NCBI GenBank assembly: GCA_948468385.1
Contig: CAOKHZ010000009.1
Location: 62,001-126,000, forward strand
Length of the DNA stretch: 64,000 nucleotides
Direction of reading: 5' to 3'
Source: an uncultured Faecalicatena sp.
GTDB taxonomy: Bacteria; Bacillota; Clostridia; Lachnospirales; Lachnospiraceae
Of this stretch, positions 18,281 to 26,374 are shown piece after piece. The stretch's first letter is position 1, and each line of letters begins with the position of its first letter. The notes beneath the pieces are model-generated. The model had not been told where the DNA came from. It did not search any database and saw nothing but the letters and a program-made list of their open reading frames with translations. Position numbers and translations under genes: made by a program.

Positions 18281-19849
18281 TTATTTCTTTTTACTTTCTG
18301 CGGCCAATCTCTCGGCCTCTTCCTGCTCGCGTCTTAGCCGTTCCTCGGGCTCGATCCATTCGCCGCCCGCGGCCAGTACCGCGGCCTTTTGGTTTTCCAG
18401 GATTGTCTTGTGGTCTTCGTCGATATGTTTTTCCACCTTCAGGAAGCTCATCAGCACGACGATGATGGCGTAGCATACCAGCTCGATGCCCAGGTAGCAT
18501 ATCACGAGCATCGTCTCCACGCTGCCCGGCTGCGTGGCCAGGCTGGCGTCATAACCGGCGGAGGAGAGCAGCATGTTGATGACGCCGCTTCCCAGTCCGG
18601 TCATGCCGACCATGATGGCTCCATAGACGCTCATCGTGAAGCCGTCCGAGCGGAAGCCGTTTTTCGCTTCCAGGTGGTCAAGCACGTCGGAGAGCAGTGC
18701 CAGCGTCACGTACATGGCTGGGATGGAACCGATTCCCTTCAAAATAATGCCGATGCAGACGATGACGAAGCTGTGGACGTTTAAAAAGCTTACCAGCCCG
18801 CCGATGACGGAAATGGCCAGCCCAAGTACGACCGAGCGTTGCTTGCCGAGTTTGTTGGCAATCGGCCAGGCCAGGATCATGCCGACGGCGGTCGGGATGC
18901 CGCCAATCGCACCCAACAATCCTTGTGCGGTGCCGGGGGAAATGCCCTCGAACACCCATGTGCAGTAGTAGGTCATGGAACCGTTTTTTACCAGGCCGCC
19001 AAACTGGAAGAGCAAAAAGTAAAGAATGATGATCCACCAGTAGTTGTTGCTCGTGCAGGCCTTGATTTGCTCCATCATGGACACTTGTTTTTCCTCGGCC
19101 TCCATTTTCATGGATTCCTCCGTGATGCGTTCGCGGGAGAAATAATATTCAATCAGGATGCCGATTAACGTGGTGACGCACAAAACGACCATGGCGATTT
19201 TCCAGTTGGCATAGCTTGCCGCCGCGTCGATGCCGCCGTCCGCCTTGGGGACGAAGAGGAAGTCGTTTAAAAGCATCGGAATCAGGATGCTTGCGCCGAT
19301 GCCCACCGCCGCCACGCCGGAGGCGTTGGAAAGCGTCGCCAGCAGTCCGCGGTCGTTCGAATTTCTCGTGGAGAGGGCGACCAGAGAGCTGTGTGCCGTG
19401 TAGTAAAACGGGTAGGACACTGCGTAGTACAGATTGTAGGAAATGGCAATCCATGCCATCTGTAACATCGGCGAGGCATCCTTCGGCACGATGAACAAGG
19501 TGACGATGGCGACCATGACAAGCGGCGCGGACAATAAAAGGTACGGGCGCGCCTTGCCTTGCGCGGTGCGTGTCTTGTCTAGCAGGCGGCCGACGAACAA
19601 ATTTCCGATGATGACGAAGATGACGGAAATCATCGGCAGTAGGGCGGAAAACACGCCAAAACGCGTGGCATCGGTCCAGCCCAGGATGTCCGAGTAGTAA
19701 CGGTTTAAGTAGGAACCGAACGTGGCGTTGGAAATCAAGGCGCAGAACGGCCCCAGGAAGTACCCGAGAATCATTTCCGGGGGCTTAACGTTTGCCGAAG
19801 TAATTTTGGTCTTGACAAGCGGGTTGTCAAAAAATTTGCTGAATCTCAT
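18281..19849 (-). CDS. GPH-family (glycoside-pentoside-hexuronide) cation symporter
   Basis: A 522-residue transporter with about twelve membrane helices. The N-terminal region (GYFLGPFCALISNATF) and the loop after helix 2 (GRLLDKTRTAQGKARPY) match the GPH/MelB subfamily of the major facilitator superfamily. A charged cytoplasmic tail ends AERLAAESKKK. It lies between the GH78 and GH3 genes, 15 bases upstream of GH3, and probably imports the sugars or glycosides those enzymes release, with Na+ or H+. The actual substrate cannot be read from the sequence. Confidence 0.85.
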   Translation of the reverse strand: MRFSKFFDNPLVKTKITSANVKPPEMILGYFLGPFCALISNATFGSYLNRYYSDILGWTDATRFGVFSALLPMISVIFVIIGNLFVGRLLDKTRTAQGKARPYLLLSAPLVMVAIVTLFIVPKDASPMLQMAWIAISYNLYYAVSYPFYYTAHSSLVALSTRNSNDRGLLATLSNASGVAAVGIGASILIPMLLNDFLFVPKADGGIDAAASYANWKIAMVVLCVTTLIGILIEYYFSRERITEESMKMEAEEKQVSMMEQIKACTSNNYWWIIILYFLLFQFGGLVKNGSMTYYCTWVFEGISPGTAQGLLGAIGGIPTAVGMILAWPIANKLGKQRSVVLGLAISVIGGLVSFLNVHSFVIVCIGIILKGIGSIPAMYVTLALLSDVLDHLEAKNGFRSDGFTMSVYGAIMVGMTGLGSGVINMLLSSAGYDASLATQPGSVETMLVICYLGIELVCYAIIVVLMSFLKVEKHIDEDHKTILENQKAAVLAAGGEWIEPEERLRREQEEAERLAAESKKK

Positions 19850-19866
19850 AATTTAATGTCCTTTCA

Positions 19867-19934
19867 TTACTGTGAGCACTTGGCATCCGTTTTATGGATG
19901 CCTACGTGCGAACGTAGTTACCCGCAACTTCCTT
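19867..19934. repeat. Short copy of a hairpin repeat (copy 1 of 3)
   Basis: It begins TTACTGTGAGCACTTG and contains two stem-loops: GGCATCC/GGATGCC, and CTACGT-GCGA-ACGTAG with a GNRA-type loop. It matches the first part of the tandem copies at 22619 and 22720, in the same orientation, but lacks their inner GAGG-to-GTAAC section. The 3' end of the leftward GH78 gene runs into it: the stop codon at 19892-19894 lies inside the repeat. Confidence 0.7.
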
Positions 19935-22474
19935 AAAAAATGATATTTTCCACTGTCGCAGGTTTTTTCTTCCCCGTTTGGCATCGTCAGCGTGCAGGTG
20001 CAGCCGACCGGGATCTGGATGTCGATCGTGAAGTTTTCGCCTTCGACCTTCCAGTCGGAAATGATTTCGCCGTAGGGGGTGATGACGCTTCCTCTCGCGC
20101 CCGTCAGCCCGCCGCCCACGAGCGGCTTGATCTGGAATTCCTTGTAGCCGGGCCTGGTGGCCTCGATTCCGGCTATGCGTTGGTAAAGGAACGCCCCGAC
20201 CGCGCCGCTGGCGTAGTGATTGTAGGAAATCATCGTGTCCGTTCCGTCATCCCCTATCGGGCAGACGCCGTTTTCGTCCAGACCGTCCCAACGTTCCCAG
20301 ATGGTCGTCGCCCCGGACTTGACTTCATAAAGCCAGGAAGGACATTTCGTGTTCAAAAGCATTTGAAACGCGGTGTCCGCATGGCCGTTGTCCGCCAGTG
20401 CGAAGAGGATGTAGGGAGTGCCGGGAAATCCCGTGCCGATGCAGTAATCATTTTTCTTTACCATTTCGGCCAAGTTGGCGGCGGCTTTTTTTTGCGCCTC
20501 GTCCGAAAACATTTTAAATTGCAGGGGCAGGACGTAGGCCGTCTGGAACTCCTCCTTCATCTTGCCGTTTCCGTCGGTGAATACAGAACAATAGGCATCG
20601 GCCACGTGGTCACTTAATTCCTTGTAATAGGAGGCATCCTGGCTTTCTCCGAGAATCTCGGCCGCCTTGGCGGTCAGCGCGCTGGTGTTGCAGAGGCTGG
20701 CGGTCGCCGTCCATTTGCTGCGTTTCTGCCATTGGGACATCTGCGGCACGTCGGGAGCCACCCAGTCGCCAAAGTGGAGGACGGAAGGCGTGTTCCATAT
20801 GTAACGGTTTTTCCCGAAGCTAAGTAACCCGGCCCAGAATTTGCAGGCGTTTACATACTTTTTCATGACGGGGTACATTTTCTGCAAAATACTCACGTCG
20901 CCCCGCGCCTGGTACTCCGCCCATGGAACCATGACGCAGGCGTCGCCCCAGAAGTCGATGGCCATGGCGGGCATGGTGGCCGGGAAGCCGTAGCCCTGCA
21001 CGGGGACGGTGTTCGGGATGCCCCCGGTCGGGAGCTGCTCGGCGGCCACGTCCAAAAGCCATTTTTCAAGGAAACGGCTCATGTCGAAATTGTAGCAGGC
21101 CGTCGGCGAGAATACCGCGATGTCGCCGGTCCATCCCATCCGTTCGTCACGCTGCGGGCAGTCGGTGGGAATGTCCACGAAGTTCGACTTCGCGCCCCAG
21201 CGGATGTTGTTCTGTAATTGGTTCAGCATTTCGTTGGAGCAGGAAAAGCTTCCGGTCTCGGTCACGCTAGAATAGAGGGCGACGGCGGAAATTTTCAAAT
21301 CCTTCTCCTTGATGCCGTTCACGCCGACGTAACGGAATCCCATGTAGGTAAGGCGCGGCTGGTAGGTTTGCGTCCCCCCGCGGCATGTGTAGGTCGCGGT
21401 TGCCTTGGCGGTTCGCAGGAAGGAAACGTTCAAGCTCCCGTCCGGATTTAAAATCTCCGCATGACGCACGGTGACGACCTGCCCTTCTTGGCCGTTTAAT
21501 TCCATCCGCACGACCCCGGCAAAATTCTGGCCGAAATCATAAATCAGAGTTCCATCCGCCAGCGTATTGCATGAAATCGGCGTGAACACCTCGTGTTCTT
21601 GTACCGGGTTCCCATAGTCGGCCAAAAGCTTCGGGGAAATGCGAAGCGTCTCCTTCGCGGCCTTGCGCCAGGTGACATGACTCAAGTCGATGGTGGCATC
21701 GTAGGTTTCCCCGTCGTAAATGTCGGCCATGCGATAGTTGCCGTCCTCGGTCACGTCCCATGTAGAATCGGTGCCGATGATTTCTTCCGTGCCGTCCGCG
21801 TAGGTGATACGAAGTTCACAGAGAAAGGCTTGTCGGTCGCCGTCATGCCGGTTGACTCGCGTGAAGACAAACGACCCGACCGCCCAGCCGCCTGCGACGA
21901 CCGCGAGCAAGGTGGAATTTGGCGAAAGCATTTCCGTCACGTTGTAAACCTGATATTGCATCTGCGACTTGTAGGAGGTGAAGCCAGGGGCAAAATATTG
22001 GCTTCCCACCTTCTGACCGTTCAGGCTCAACTCGTAAATGCCGAGGGCCGTGGCGTACAATTTGGCCGAGGAAATTTCTTTTTTTAGGGAAATCGTCTTG
22101 CGGAAGGTCATGGGAACCGGCGAGACCTTCTTTTCCGTGAAATGGTACGCCGCGTCACTAATCCACTCCGCCTGCCACGGCTCACCCATGCGCCCGGTTT
22201 CAAAGGCGAGTTCCCTGGTCGCGACCTCGCCGTTTGAGTCGGTGACGGCCAGGCGTGCCGTGTACGTGGTGAAAGGCGAAAGAGGCGAACCGCCATATAG
22301 GATGGCGATTTGCTCCGTCGTCTCCACCTGCCAGTCGCCTACGGACAAGGTCGCGCGTGAAAGGGTGGTATGATTTTGATCGCTTGACAAGGAAAATGAA
22401 AAACGAGGCCTGGCCACGTCCGTGACACAGCCGGTTTCTAGATTCTCTACCGAGAATCGTGAAATGGTCAACAT
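19892..22474 (-). CDS. GH78 alpha-L-rhamnosidase (first copy)
   Basis: An 860-residue cytoplasmic-type enzyme with no signal peptide, releasing terminal alpha-L-rhamnose. The N-terminal beta domains (FSVENLETGCVTDVARPRFS start) are typical of bacterial GH78. The (alpha/alpha)6 barrel carries the conserved segment DIPTDCPQRDERMGWTGD and the acidic residues it contains, then TTIWERWDGLDENG and SYNHYASGAVG near the end. The last 14 residues or so (LRKLRVTTFARRHP) are encoded by the hairpin repeat at 19867-19934 and are unlikely to be ancestral. An AGGAGGT site lies eight bases before the ATG. It heads an operon with the symporter and GH3 genes. Confidence 0.9.
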   Translation of the reverse strand: MLTISRFSVENLETGCVTDVARPRFSFSLSSDQNHTTLSRATLSVGDWQVETTEQIAILYGGSPLSPFTTYTARLAVTDSNGEVATRELAFETGRMGEPWQAEWISDAAYHFTEKKVSPVPMTFRKTISLKKEISSAKLYATALGIYELSLNGQKVGSQYFAPGFTSYKSQMQYQVYNVTEMLSPNSTLLAVVAGGWAVGSFVFTRVNRHDGDRQAFLCELRITYADGTEEIIGTDSTWDVTEDGNYRMADIYDGETYDATIDLSHVTWRKAAKETLRISPKLLADYGNPVQEHEVFTPISCNTLADGTLIYDFGQNFAGVVRMELNGQEGQVVTVRHAEILNPDGSLNVSFLRTAKATATYTCRGGTQTYQPRLTYMGFRYVGVNGIKEKDLKISAVALYSSVTETGSFSCSNEMLNQLQNNIRWGAKSNFVDIPTDCPQRDERMGWTGDIAVFSPTACYNFDMSRFLEKWLLDVAAEQLPTGGIPNTVPVQGYGFPATMPAMAIDFWGDACVMVPWAEYQARGDVSILQKMYPVMKKYVNACKFWAGLLSFGKNRYIWNTPSVLHFGDWVAPDVPQMSQWQKRSKWTATASLCNTSALTAKAAEILGESQDASYYKELSDHVADAYCSVFTDGNGKMKEEFQTAYVLPLQFKMFSDEAQKKAAANLAEMVKKNDYCIGTGFPGTPYILFALADNGHADTAFQMLLNTKCPSWLYEVKSGATTIWERWDGLDENGVCPIGDDGTDTMISYNHYASGAVGAFLYQRIAGIEATRPGYKEFQIKPLVGGGLTGARGSVITPYGEIISDWKVEGENFTIDIQIPVGCTCTLTMPNGEEKTCDSGKYHFLRKLRVTTFARRHP

Positions 22475-22482
22475 GATGAAGT

Positions 22483-22573
22483 ACCTCCTATTTCATCTTT
22501 GTGGGAACTATTACGAAAAATCCCCCGCAACAGTCCCTTGCGTTGTGGGAATTATACAAGATGAAAAAGGAGG
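22483..22573 (-). promoter_or_regulatory. Inverted repeat joining the GH78 promoter spacer and its ribosome site
   Basis: The ribosome-site region (plus-strand 22484-22502, starting ACCTCCTATTTCATC) is repeated inverted at 22555-22573, with about 18 of 20 positions complementary. The distal arm fills the spacer between the -35 and -10 boxes. The proximal arm contains the Shine-Dalgarno of the GH78 gene. A small CGCAA/TTGCG hairpin lies between the arms. Because the distal arm should lie upstream of the transcription start, it looks more like a DNA operator or cruciform than an RNA switch, unless transcription begins further upstream. Confidence 0.55.
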
Positions 22574-22579
22574 TATCAA
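22551..22579 (-). promoter_or_regulatory. Sigma-A type promoter of the GH78 operon
   Basis: Reading leftward, TTGATA (22579-22574) is followed by exactly 17 bases and TATAAT (22556-22551). The predicted start lies around 22543-22545, giving a leader of about 70 bases before the GH78 ATG at 22474. The boxes are close to consensus, so strong basal transcription, checked by a repressor or leader structure, is expected. Confidence 0.7.
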
Positions 22580-22618
22580 GACTCTTTGCACAATCAGTCG
22601 GTTTCGGAGCGTGAACTG

Positions 22619-22719
22619 TTACTGTGAGCACTTGTCATCCGTGCTTTGGATGACTACATGCGAACGTAGTTACCTGCAACTTGGCGAGGTTTTCTCGAGC
22701 CTAGTGCAGCGTAACTTCC
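22619..22719. repeat. 101-bp hairpin repeat (copy 2 of 3)
   Basis: First of two tandem units with a 101-base period. Each has stems TCATCC/GGATGA, CTACxT-GCGA-AxGTAG, and an outer arm GTTACCTGCA (22669 onward) pairing with TGCAGCGTAAC (to 22715). No open frame is evident. It lies between the two-component genes and the GH78 promoter, on the 3' side of the kinase gene. Confidence 0.75.
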
Positions 22720-22820
22720 TTACTATGAGCACTTGTCATCCGTGCTTTGGATGACTACGTGCGAACGTAGTTACCTGCAACTTGGCGAGGTTTCGTACGA
22801 GCCTGGTGCAGCGTAACTTC
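22720..22820. repeat. 101-bp hairpin repeat (copy 3 of 3)
   Basis: Second tandem unit, differing from the 22619 copy at only a few positions. Several of these fall in the GAGG..CGAGCC inner hairpin, whose loop and stem are altered. It ends five bases before the stop codon of the kinase gene, so its hairpins would form in the 3' end of the leftward kinase mRNA and could end or stabilise it. Confidence 0.75.
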
Positions 22821-22824
22821 TTTG

Positions 22825-24159
22825 TTATTCAGCTAGGCCTGCTTCTTCGCGCGGGAAGAGCACTCGTAACTCGAACCATCCGTTTTTCGCGTGGACGCTG
22901 GCCGTGCCGCCGTATTTTTCGGCGGTCTTGTAAATGCTCTTGACTCCAAATCCGTGGTATCTCGTGTCTTTTTTGGACGTGAAAGGAATTCCTTTGGCGA
23001 CGGTCAGTGTTTCCCGGCAGCGGTTCTCAATCCAGATGCAAAGAAAGCCCTTTTGGTAGGAGACGGAAAGGCGAATCAGGCGTTGTTCCGGGTCTTCCAG
23101 TTGGCTTGCGGCTTCGATGGCGTTGTCCAGGGCGTTTCCAAACAGAGAGCTCAAGTCCATGACGTCCATAAAGTCGAGGGCATGACCGTTTGCGACGCAG
23201 GTTAGCTTGATGCCGGCTTTCTGGCAGTGAATGCTCTTCGCCATCAGAATCGTGTCCAGAAAGCGGTTGCCGGTCTTGTTCTGTGTCTCGTAGATGCGGA
23301 TGTCTTGTTCCAGTTGGTCGAGGTGTGAAAGCTGCGTGCTGGAGTCGAATTCATTTCTTAGAATGGAAATTTGATGCTTTAAGTCGTGGTACTTCTGGTT
23401 GACCATGTCGACGGACTCCTGGCTTAGCTTATAATTTTCATATTGAAGGTTCAACATGGAATGCAAGGTGTCGCGCTCCAGGCTGATGAAGGACTCGCAC
23501 AACAAGGCGTGCTGGCTGTAGAGCAGCCCGACTCCTCCAAGGTAAACCATCGTGCGCAACGTATAGGCATCGGCGTAAGTGGACACGGTGAAGGGAAGCT
23601 CCACGGAGGCGAAGCTTAGGCTGCTCACGATGTAAATAAGGAACGCCATGAAAACGGAGCTTGCGCAAGAAATGAGGGAAACTTGCATTTCTTGCAGCTG
23701 CATGCGGTGTTGACGCTCGATAAAGTAAAGTGCCGTATAGAAAATGGCAAAAAAAGGAATAAAAATAAGAAGCTGCACGGACGGTTTCCTCCATATGGGG
23801 GCGAAGAGCGCCAGATAGACGCAAATCTGCCAAATGAGGGAGACGATGAAGCTCCCGAAAATAAAAGAATATGCGCAATAGGTCAGGCAGCTTGCCAGAT
23901 TGGTCTGGCATAAAATCAGAAAAGGAATCAGGGTCAATATGGCAAATGCCAGCATGGTAAGGTTAAAGGCTATCCCGTCAAGGAGGGTGGTGGCCTGCAT
24001 CAAGAGGAAATCTGCAATCAAGAATCCCCACGCGGTAATTGAAAACGCCGCAGGTGTAAAATGTTTTCGGTGCGGGAGGAAATAAATAAAAAGCATGTCA
24101 CACAGCCAGATGGAAAGCGCGTTAAATATGGGCGGGATGTTGGGGAGCTCGTTACTCAT
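22825..24159 (-). CDS. GHKL-type sensor histidine kinase (AgrC/LytS-like)
   Basis: A 444-residue kinase starting at the ATG at 24159, whose ATGA overlaps the regulator's stop. A longer frame upstream is not needed. About six membrane helices fill residues 12-205. A coiled-coil dimerisation helix carries the phospho-acceptor histidine in YHDLKHQISIL. The ATPase domain has the N-box LFGNALDNAIEAA and the G-box GFGVKSIYKTAEKYGG. GHKL kinases of this shape often sense peptides or small extracellular cues. With the LytTR regulator it forms a two-gene operon transcribed leftward. Confidence 0.85.
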   Translation of the reverse strand: MSNELPNIPPIFNALSIWLCDMLFIYFLPHRKHFTPAAFSITAWGFLIADFLLMQATTLLDGIAFNLTMLAFAILTLIPFLILCQTNLASCLTYCAYSFIFGSFIVSLIWQICVYLALFAPIWRKPSVQLLIFIPFFAIFYTALYFIERQHRMQLQEMQVSLISCASSVFMAFLIYIVSSLSFASVELPFTVSTYADAYTLRTMVYLGGVGLLYSQHALLCESFISLERDTLHSMLNLQYENYKLSQESVDMVNQKYHDLKHQISILRNEFDSSTQLSHLDQLEQDIRIYETQNKTGNRFLDTILMAKSIHCQKAGIKLTCVANGHALDFMDVMDLSSLFGNALDNAIEAASQLEDPEQRLIRLSVSYQKGFLCIWIENRCRETLTVAKGIPFTSKKDTRYHGFGVKSIYKTAEKYGGTASVHAKNGWFELRVLFPREEAGLAE

Positions 24160-24866
24160 TTTGACACCTCTTTCAGATAATTGTTCAGCGCGTCTAAAAA
24201 CGCCTTTTTCTTGGCACGGCTGATTTGTACCTCGTAGCTGCCGACGATGGCAAAGTTGCCCTTGAGGCTTTCCACGTGCTCCAGATTGACAAGGTAACAC
24301 TTGTTACAACGGAAAAAACGGTCGTCCACTTGGCGTTCTACGTCGCGGATGGCTCCCGTGGTGGAAAATTCGCCGTCCTTCGTATAGTAAATCAGCGTGT
24401 GGCCTTGTATTTCCACATAATAAATCGCGGAAAGGCGGATTCTTCGCAAGGTTCCCTTTCCGGCAGAAATGCGAAGGAAGGCATCGCCGCGCTTCTGCCT
24501 CCGTTTCAGGGCGCGTTCAAGGCACTGGCTGAACGCATAGTAAGATACGGGCTTCAAAACGTAGTCAAGTGCCTCCACGGCGTAGCCGCGAATGGCGTAC
24601 TGCGGCATGTTGGTAAGGAAGATGATGACGACGCTGCCGTCAATCTCGCGGACGTGCTCCGCTGCAGTCATCCCGTCCATCCTTTCCATCTCGATATCCA
24701 GGAGAATGATGTCGAAAGCGGGCTGGTAGTCTTTGACAAGCTTCTCGCCATCGTCAAAATCGGTGATTTCAAATTTTTCCTTGGAATTTGTTTCGTAGTT
24801 TTTTAAATGCTCCCGCAAGATGCCCCTGTCGTGCGGGTCGTCGTCCACTATGGCGATGCGAATCAT
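24156..24866 (-). CDS. LytTR-family response regulator
   Basis: A 236-residue regulator from the ATG at 24866, which has GGGAGGAAATTTTT in front. The N-terminal receiver domain begins MIRIAIVDDDPHDRG. D57 (ILLDIEMERMDG) is the likely phosphorylation site and YVLKPVS holds the conserved lysine. Residues about 130-236 form a LytTR DNA-binding domain (YYVEIQGHTLIYYT, FFRCNKCYLVNLEHV). Such regulators bind direct repeats about 20 bases apart. I did not find a convincing target in the window. The operon is orphan with respect to any peptide gene. Confidence 0.87.
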   Translation of the reverse strand: MIRIAIVDDDPHDRGILREHLKNYETNSKEKFEITDFDDGEKLVKDYQPAFDIILLDIEMERMDGMTAAEHVREIDGSVVIIFLTNMPQYAIRGYAVEALDYVLKPVSYYAFSQCLERALKRRQKRGDAFLRISAGKGTLRRIRLSAIYYVEIQGHTLIYYTKDGEFSTTGAIRDVERQVDDRFFRCNKCYLVNLEHVESLKGNFAIVGSYEVQISRAKKKAFLDALNNYLKEVSK

Positions 24867-25049
24867 AAAAATTTCCTCCCATGTGCGCTTCATATGTGTG
24901 TCTGGCGTACCAACCGTTTGGGATTTCATTTTGTGCAATGAATTTGATTCTCAAGCGGGCGGTACGTTGGCTTCCCCATGACTTGTCGCATGGAACTTGT
25001 CGCTTACTTCTTATCCTATTATAAAATGGGGGAAATGGCAAGCGTTATC

Positions 25050-25189
25050 TGCCGGACTCCCTTTTTTATGTCATAGGAAACTTCGTTCCCTATGACACAA
25101 AAATCTTCGGGTGATGCGCACTTCGCGCCTAAGGAAATGGCTGCTAACGCAGCCGCGTTCCGGCGCGAGAGTCCGGCAAGCCGGACTCT
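25050..25189. repeat. Palindromic element with TGCCGGACTC ends
   Basis: TGCCGGACTC (25050-25059) and its exact inverse GAGTCCGGCA (25169-25178) bracket about 130 bases. Inside, GTCATAGG/CCTATGAC (25070-25096) makes a hairpin. The right end is itself a perfect 10-bp palindrome, AGAGTCCGGC-AA-GCCGGACTCT (25168-25189), followed by a T-rich run. It may be a small non-coding mobile or REP-type element. The right hairpin could also end rightward read-through. Confidence 0.5.
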
Positions 25190-25195
25190 TTGTTC

Positions 25196-25224
25196 TTGTT
25201 TTTTTTTGAAAGAGGAAGTATAAT
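25196..25224 (+). promoter_or_regulatory. Probable azlC promoter
   Basis: TTGTTT (25196-25201), a 17-base spacer and TATAAT (25219-25224), with a predicted start near 25231. This leaves a leader of about 45 bases before the azlC ATG. The -10 is perfect and the -35 matches three or four consensus positions. Confidence 0.55.
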
Positions 25225-25275
25225 GTGTAAACGGATGAAGAGCAGTACCAGAAAAACGTCAGAAAGAGTGAGAGA

Positions 25276-25977
25276 ATGAATAGTGAATTTCAAAAAGGCT
25301 TGAAGGATGGGATTCCCATCGCGCTGGGCTATCTTTCGGTTAGCTTTAGCGTGGGGATCATGGCGGTATCCGGCGGGCTCTCTGTGTTTCAGGGAGCCTT
25401 GATGAGTTTGACGAACGTGACGAGTGCCGGACAGTTTGCCGGGATTCAGATTATCGCCGTGGGCGGGACGATTTTGGAGTTGATTTTGACGCAGTTCATT
25501 ATCAATCTGCGTTATGCATTGATGAGTCTGTCGCTTTCGCAGAAATTGTCGGAAAAGATGACATTGTGGCAGAGGCTCGTGGTGGCGTTTGCCAATACGG
25601 ACGAGATATTTGCCGTGGCGATGAGCCATCAAAAGAGCCTGACATTTCCCTACATGGTAGGCCTGCAGAGCCTGCCGATACTTGGGTGGACGCTTGGCAC
25701 CATCCTCGGGGCGGTGGCGGGCGGCATTTTGCCAAAATCCTTGGGAAATGCACTGAGCGTGGCGTTATATGGAATGTTTGTCGCGGTGGTGGTTCCGGTG
25801 GCGAAAAAGGTGCGTCCGGTGCTAATCGTGGTTATTATTGCCGCGGCACTAAGTTGTGTAATCTATTATGTTCCGATATTTTCGGGGATTTCGGCGGGGA
25901 TGTCCATCATTATATGTACGGCGGTTGCCGCTGGTTTGGGTGCGGTATTGTTTCCGGTGGAGGAAGAAGGAGAGTAA
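25276..25977 (+). CDS. azlC: AzlC-family branched-chain amino-acid exporter, large subunit
   Basis: A 233-residue membrane protein with about seven to eight helices. It opens with FQKGLKDGIPIALGYLSVSFSVG, the hallmark AzlC start, followed by INLRYALMSLSLS, also conserved. With AzlD it forms a two-part exporter of branched-chain or related amino acids. azlD follows after five bases. The start at 25276 follows a weak GAGTGAGAG site. The preceding promoter and the lack of other partners suggest a simple two-gene operon. Confidence 0.9.
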   Translation: MNSEFQKGLKDGIPIALGYLSVSFSVGIMAVSGGLSVFQGALMSLTNVTSAGQFAGIQIIAVGGTILELILTQFIINLRYALMSLSLSQKLSEKMTLWQRLVVAFANTDEIFAVAMSHQKSLTFPYMVGLQSLPILGWTLGTILGAVAGGILPKSLGNALSVALYGMFVAVVVPVAKKVRPVLIVVIIAAALSCVIYYVPIFSGISAGMSIIICTAVAAGLGAVLFPVEEEGE

Positions 25978-25982
25978 TATTT

Positions 25983-26291
25983 ATGATTTACGTGTATATC
26001 GCGGTGATGGCAATCGTGACGTATCTGATACGGATGATTCCGCTGACCGTGTTTCGCAAGAAAATTGAAAACAAATATATCAAGTCGTTCCTATATTATG
26101 TGCCTTATACTTGTCTGACGGCGATGACGCTCCCGGCGGTGTTTTATGCCACGGGGAGTCTGGCAAGCGCCGCCGCGGGGATGGCCGTGGCGATTATTCT
26201 CGCACTGAAAGAACGCAGCCTGGTGACGGTGGCGGCGGGAGCGTGCGTGACCGTGTTCGTGGCGGAGCAGGTGCTGCATGTGATGGCATAA
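25983..26291 (+). CDS. azlD: AzlD-family small subunit
   Basis: A 102-residue protein from the ATG at 25983, preceded by GAAGGAGAG. It has three to four hydrophobic helices and the AzlD signatures TYLIRMIPL near the N-terminus and YYVPYTCLTAMTLP in the middle. It is the small partner of AzlC and the genes are five bases apart. A longer upstream frame exists but only overlaps azlC out of frame and is not credible. Confidence 0.88.
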   Translation: MIYVYIAVMAIVTYLIRMIPLTVFRKKIENKYIKSFLYYVPYTCLTAMTLPAVFYATGSLASAAAGMAVAIILALKERSLVTVAAGACVTVFVAEQVLHVMA

Positions 26292-26374
26292 GTTCCTAAG
26301 CAGCGATTGTTTGGCCCGCGTTGGCGCGGCGCTGAATTGCAACCCTAAGCAAGGGATGAATGGAGATGATTGTT

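Larger units (their letters stand above)
24867..25275. other. Gene-free divergent intergenic region (409 bases)
   Basis: Between the leftward regulator and rightward azlC. It has a leftward TATAAT at about 25016-25021 without a clear -35, the palindromic element at 25050-25189 and the azlC promoter at 25196-25224. No small ORF with a ribosome site was seen. Confidence 0.5.

Noticed and set aside
22483-22573. Classical riboswitch in the GH78 leader
   Set aside because: No known aptamer core was recognised, and the distal arm lies in the promoter spacer, so it should not be transcribed from the predicted start.
25566-26291. 241-codon frame that would extend azlD upstream through azlC
   Set aside because: The first part reads azlC out of frame; the AzlD family begins at the ATG at 25983, which has its own ribosome site.
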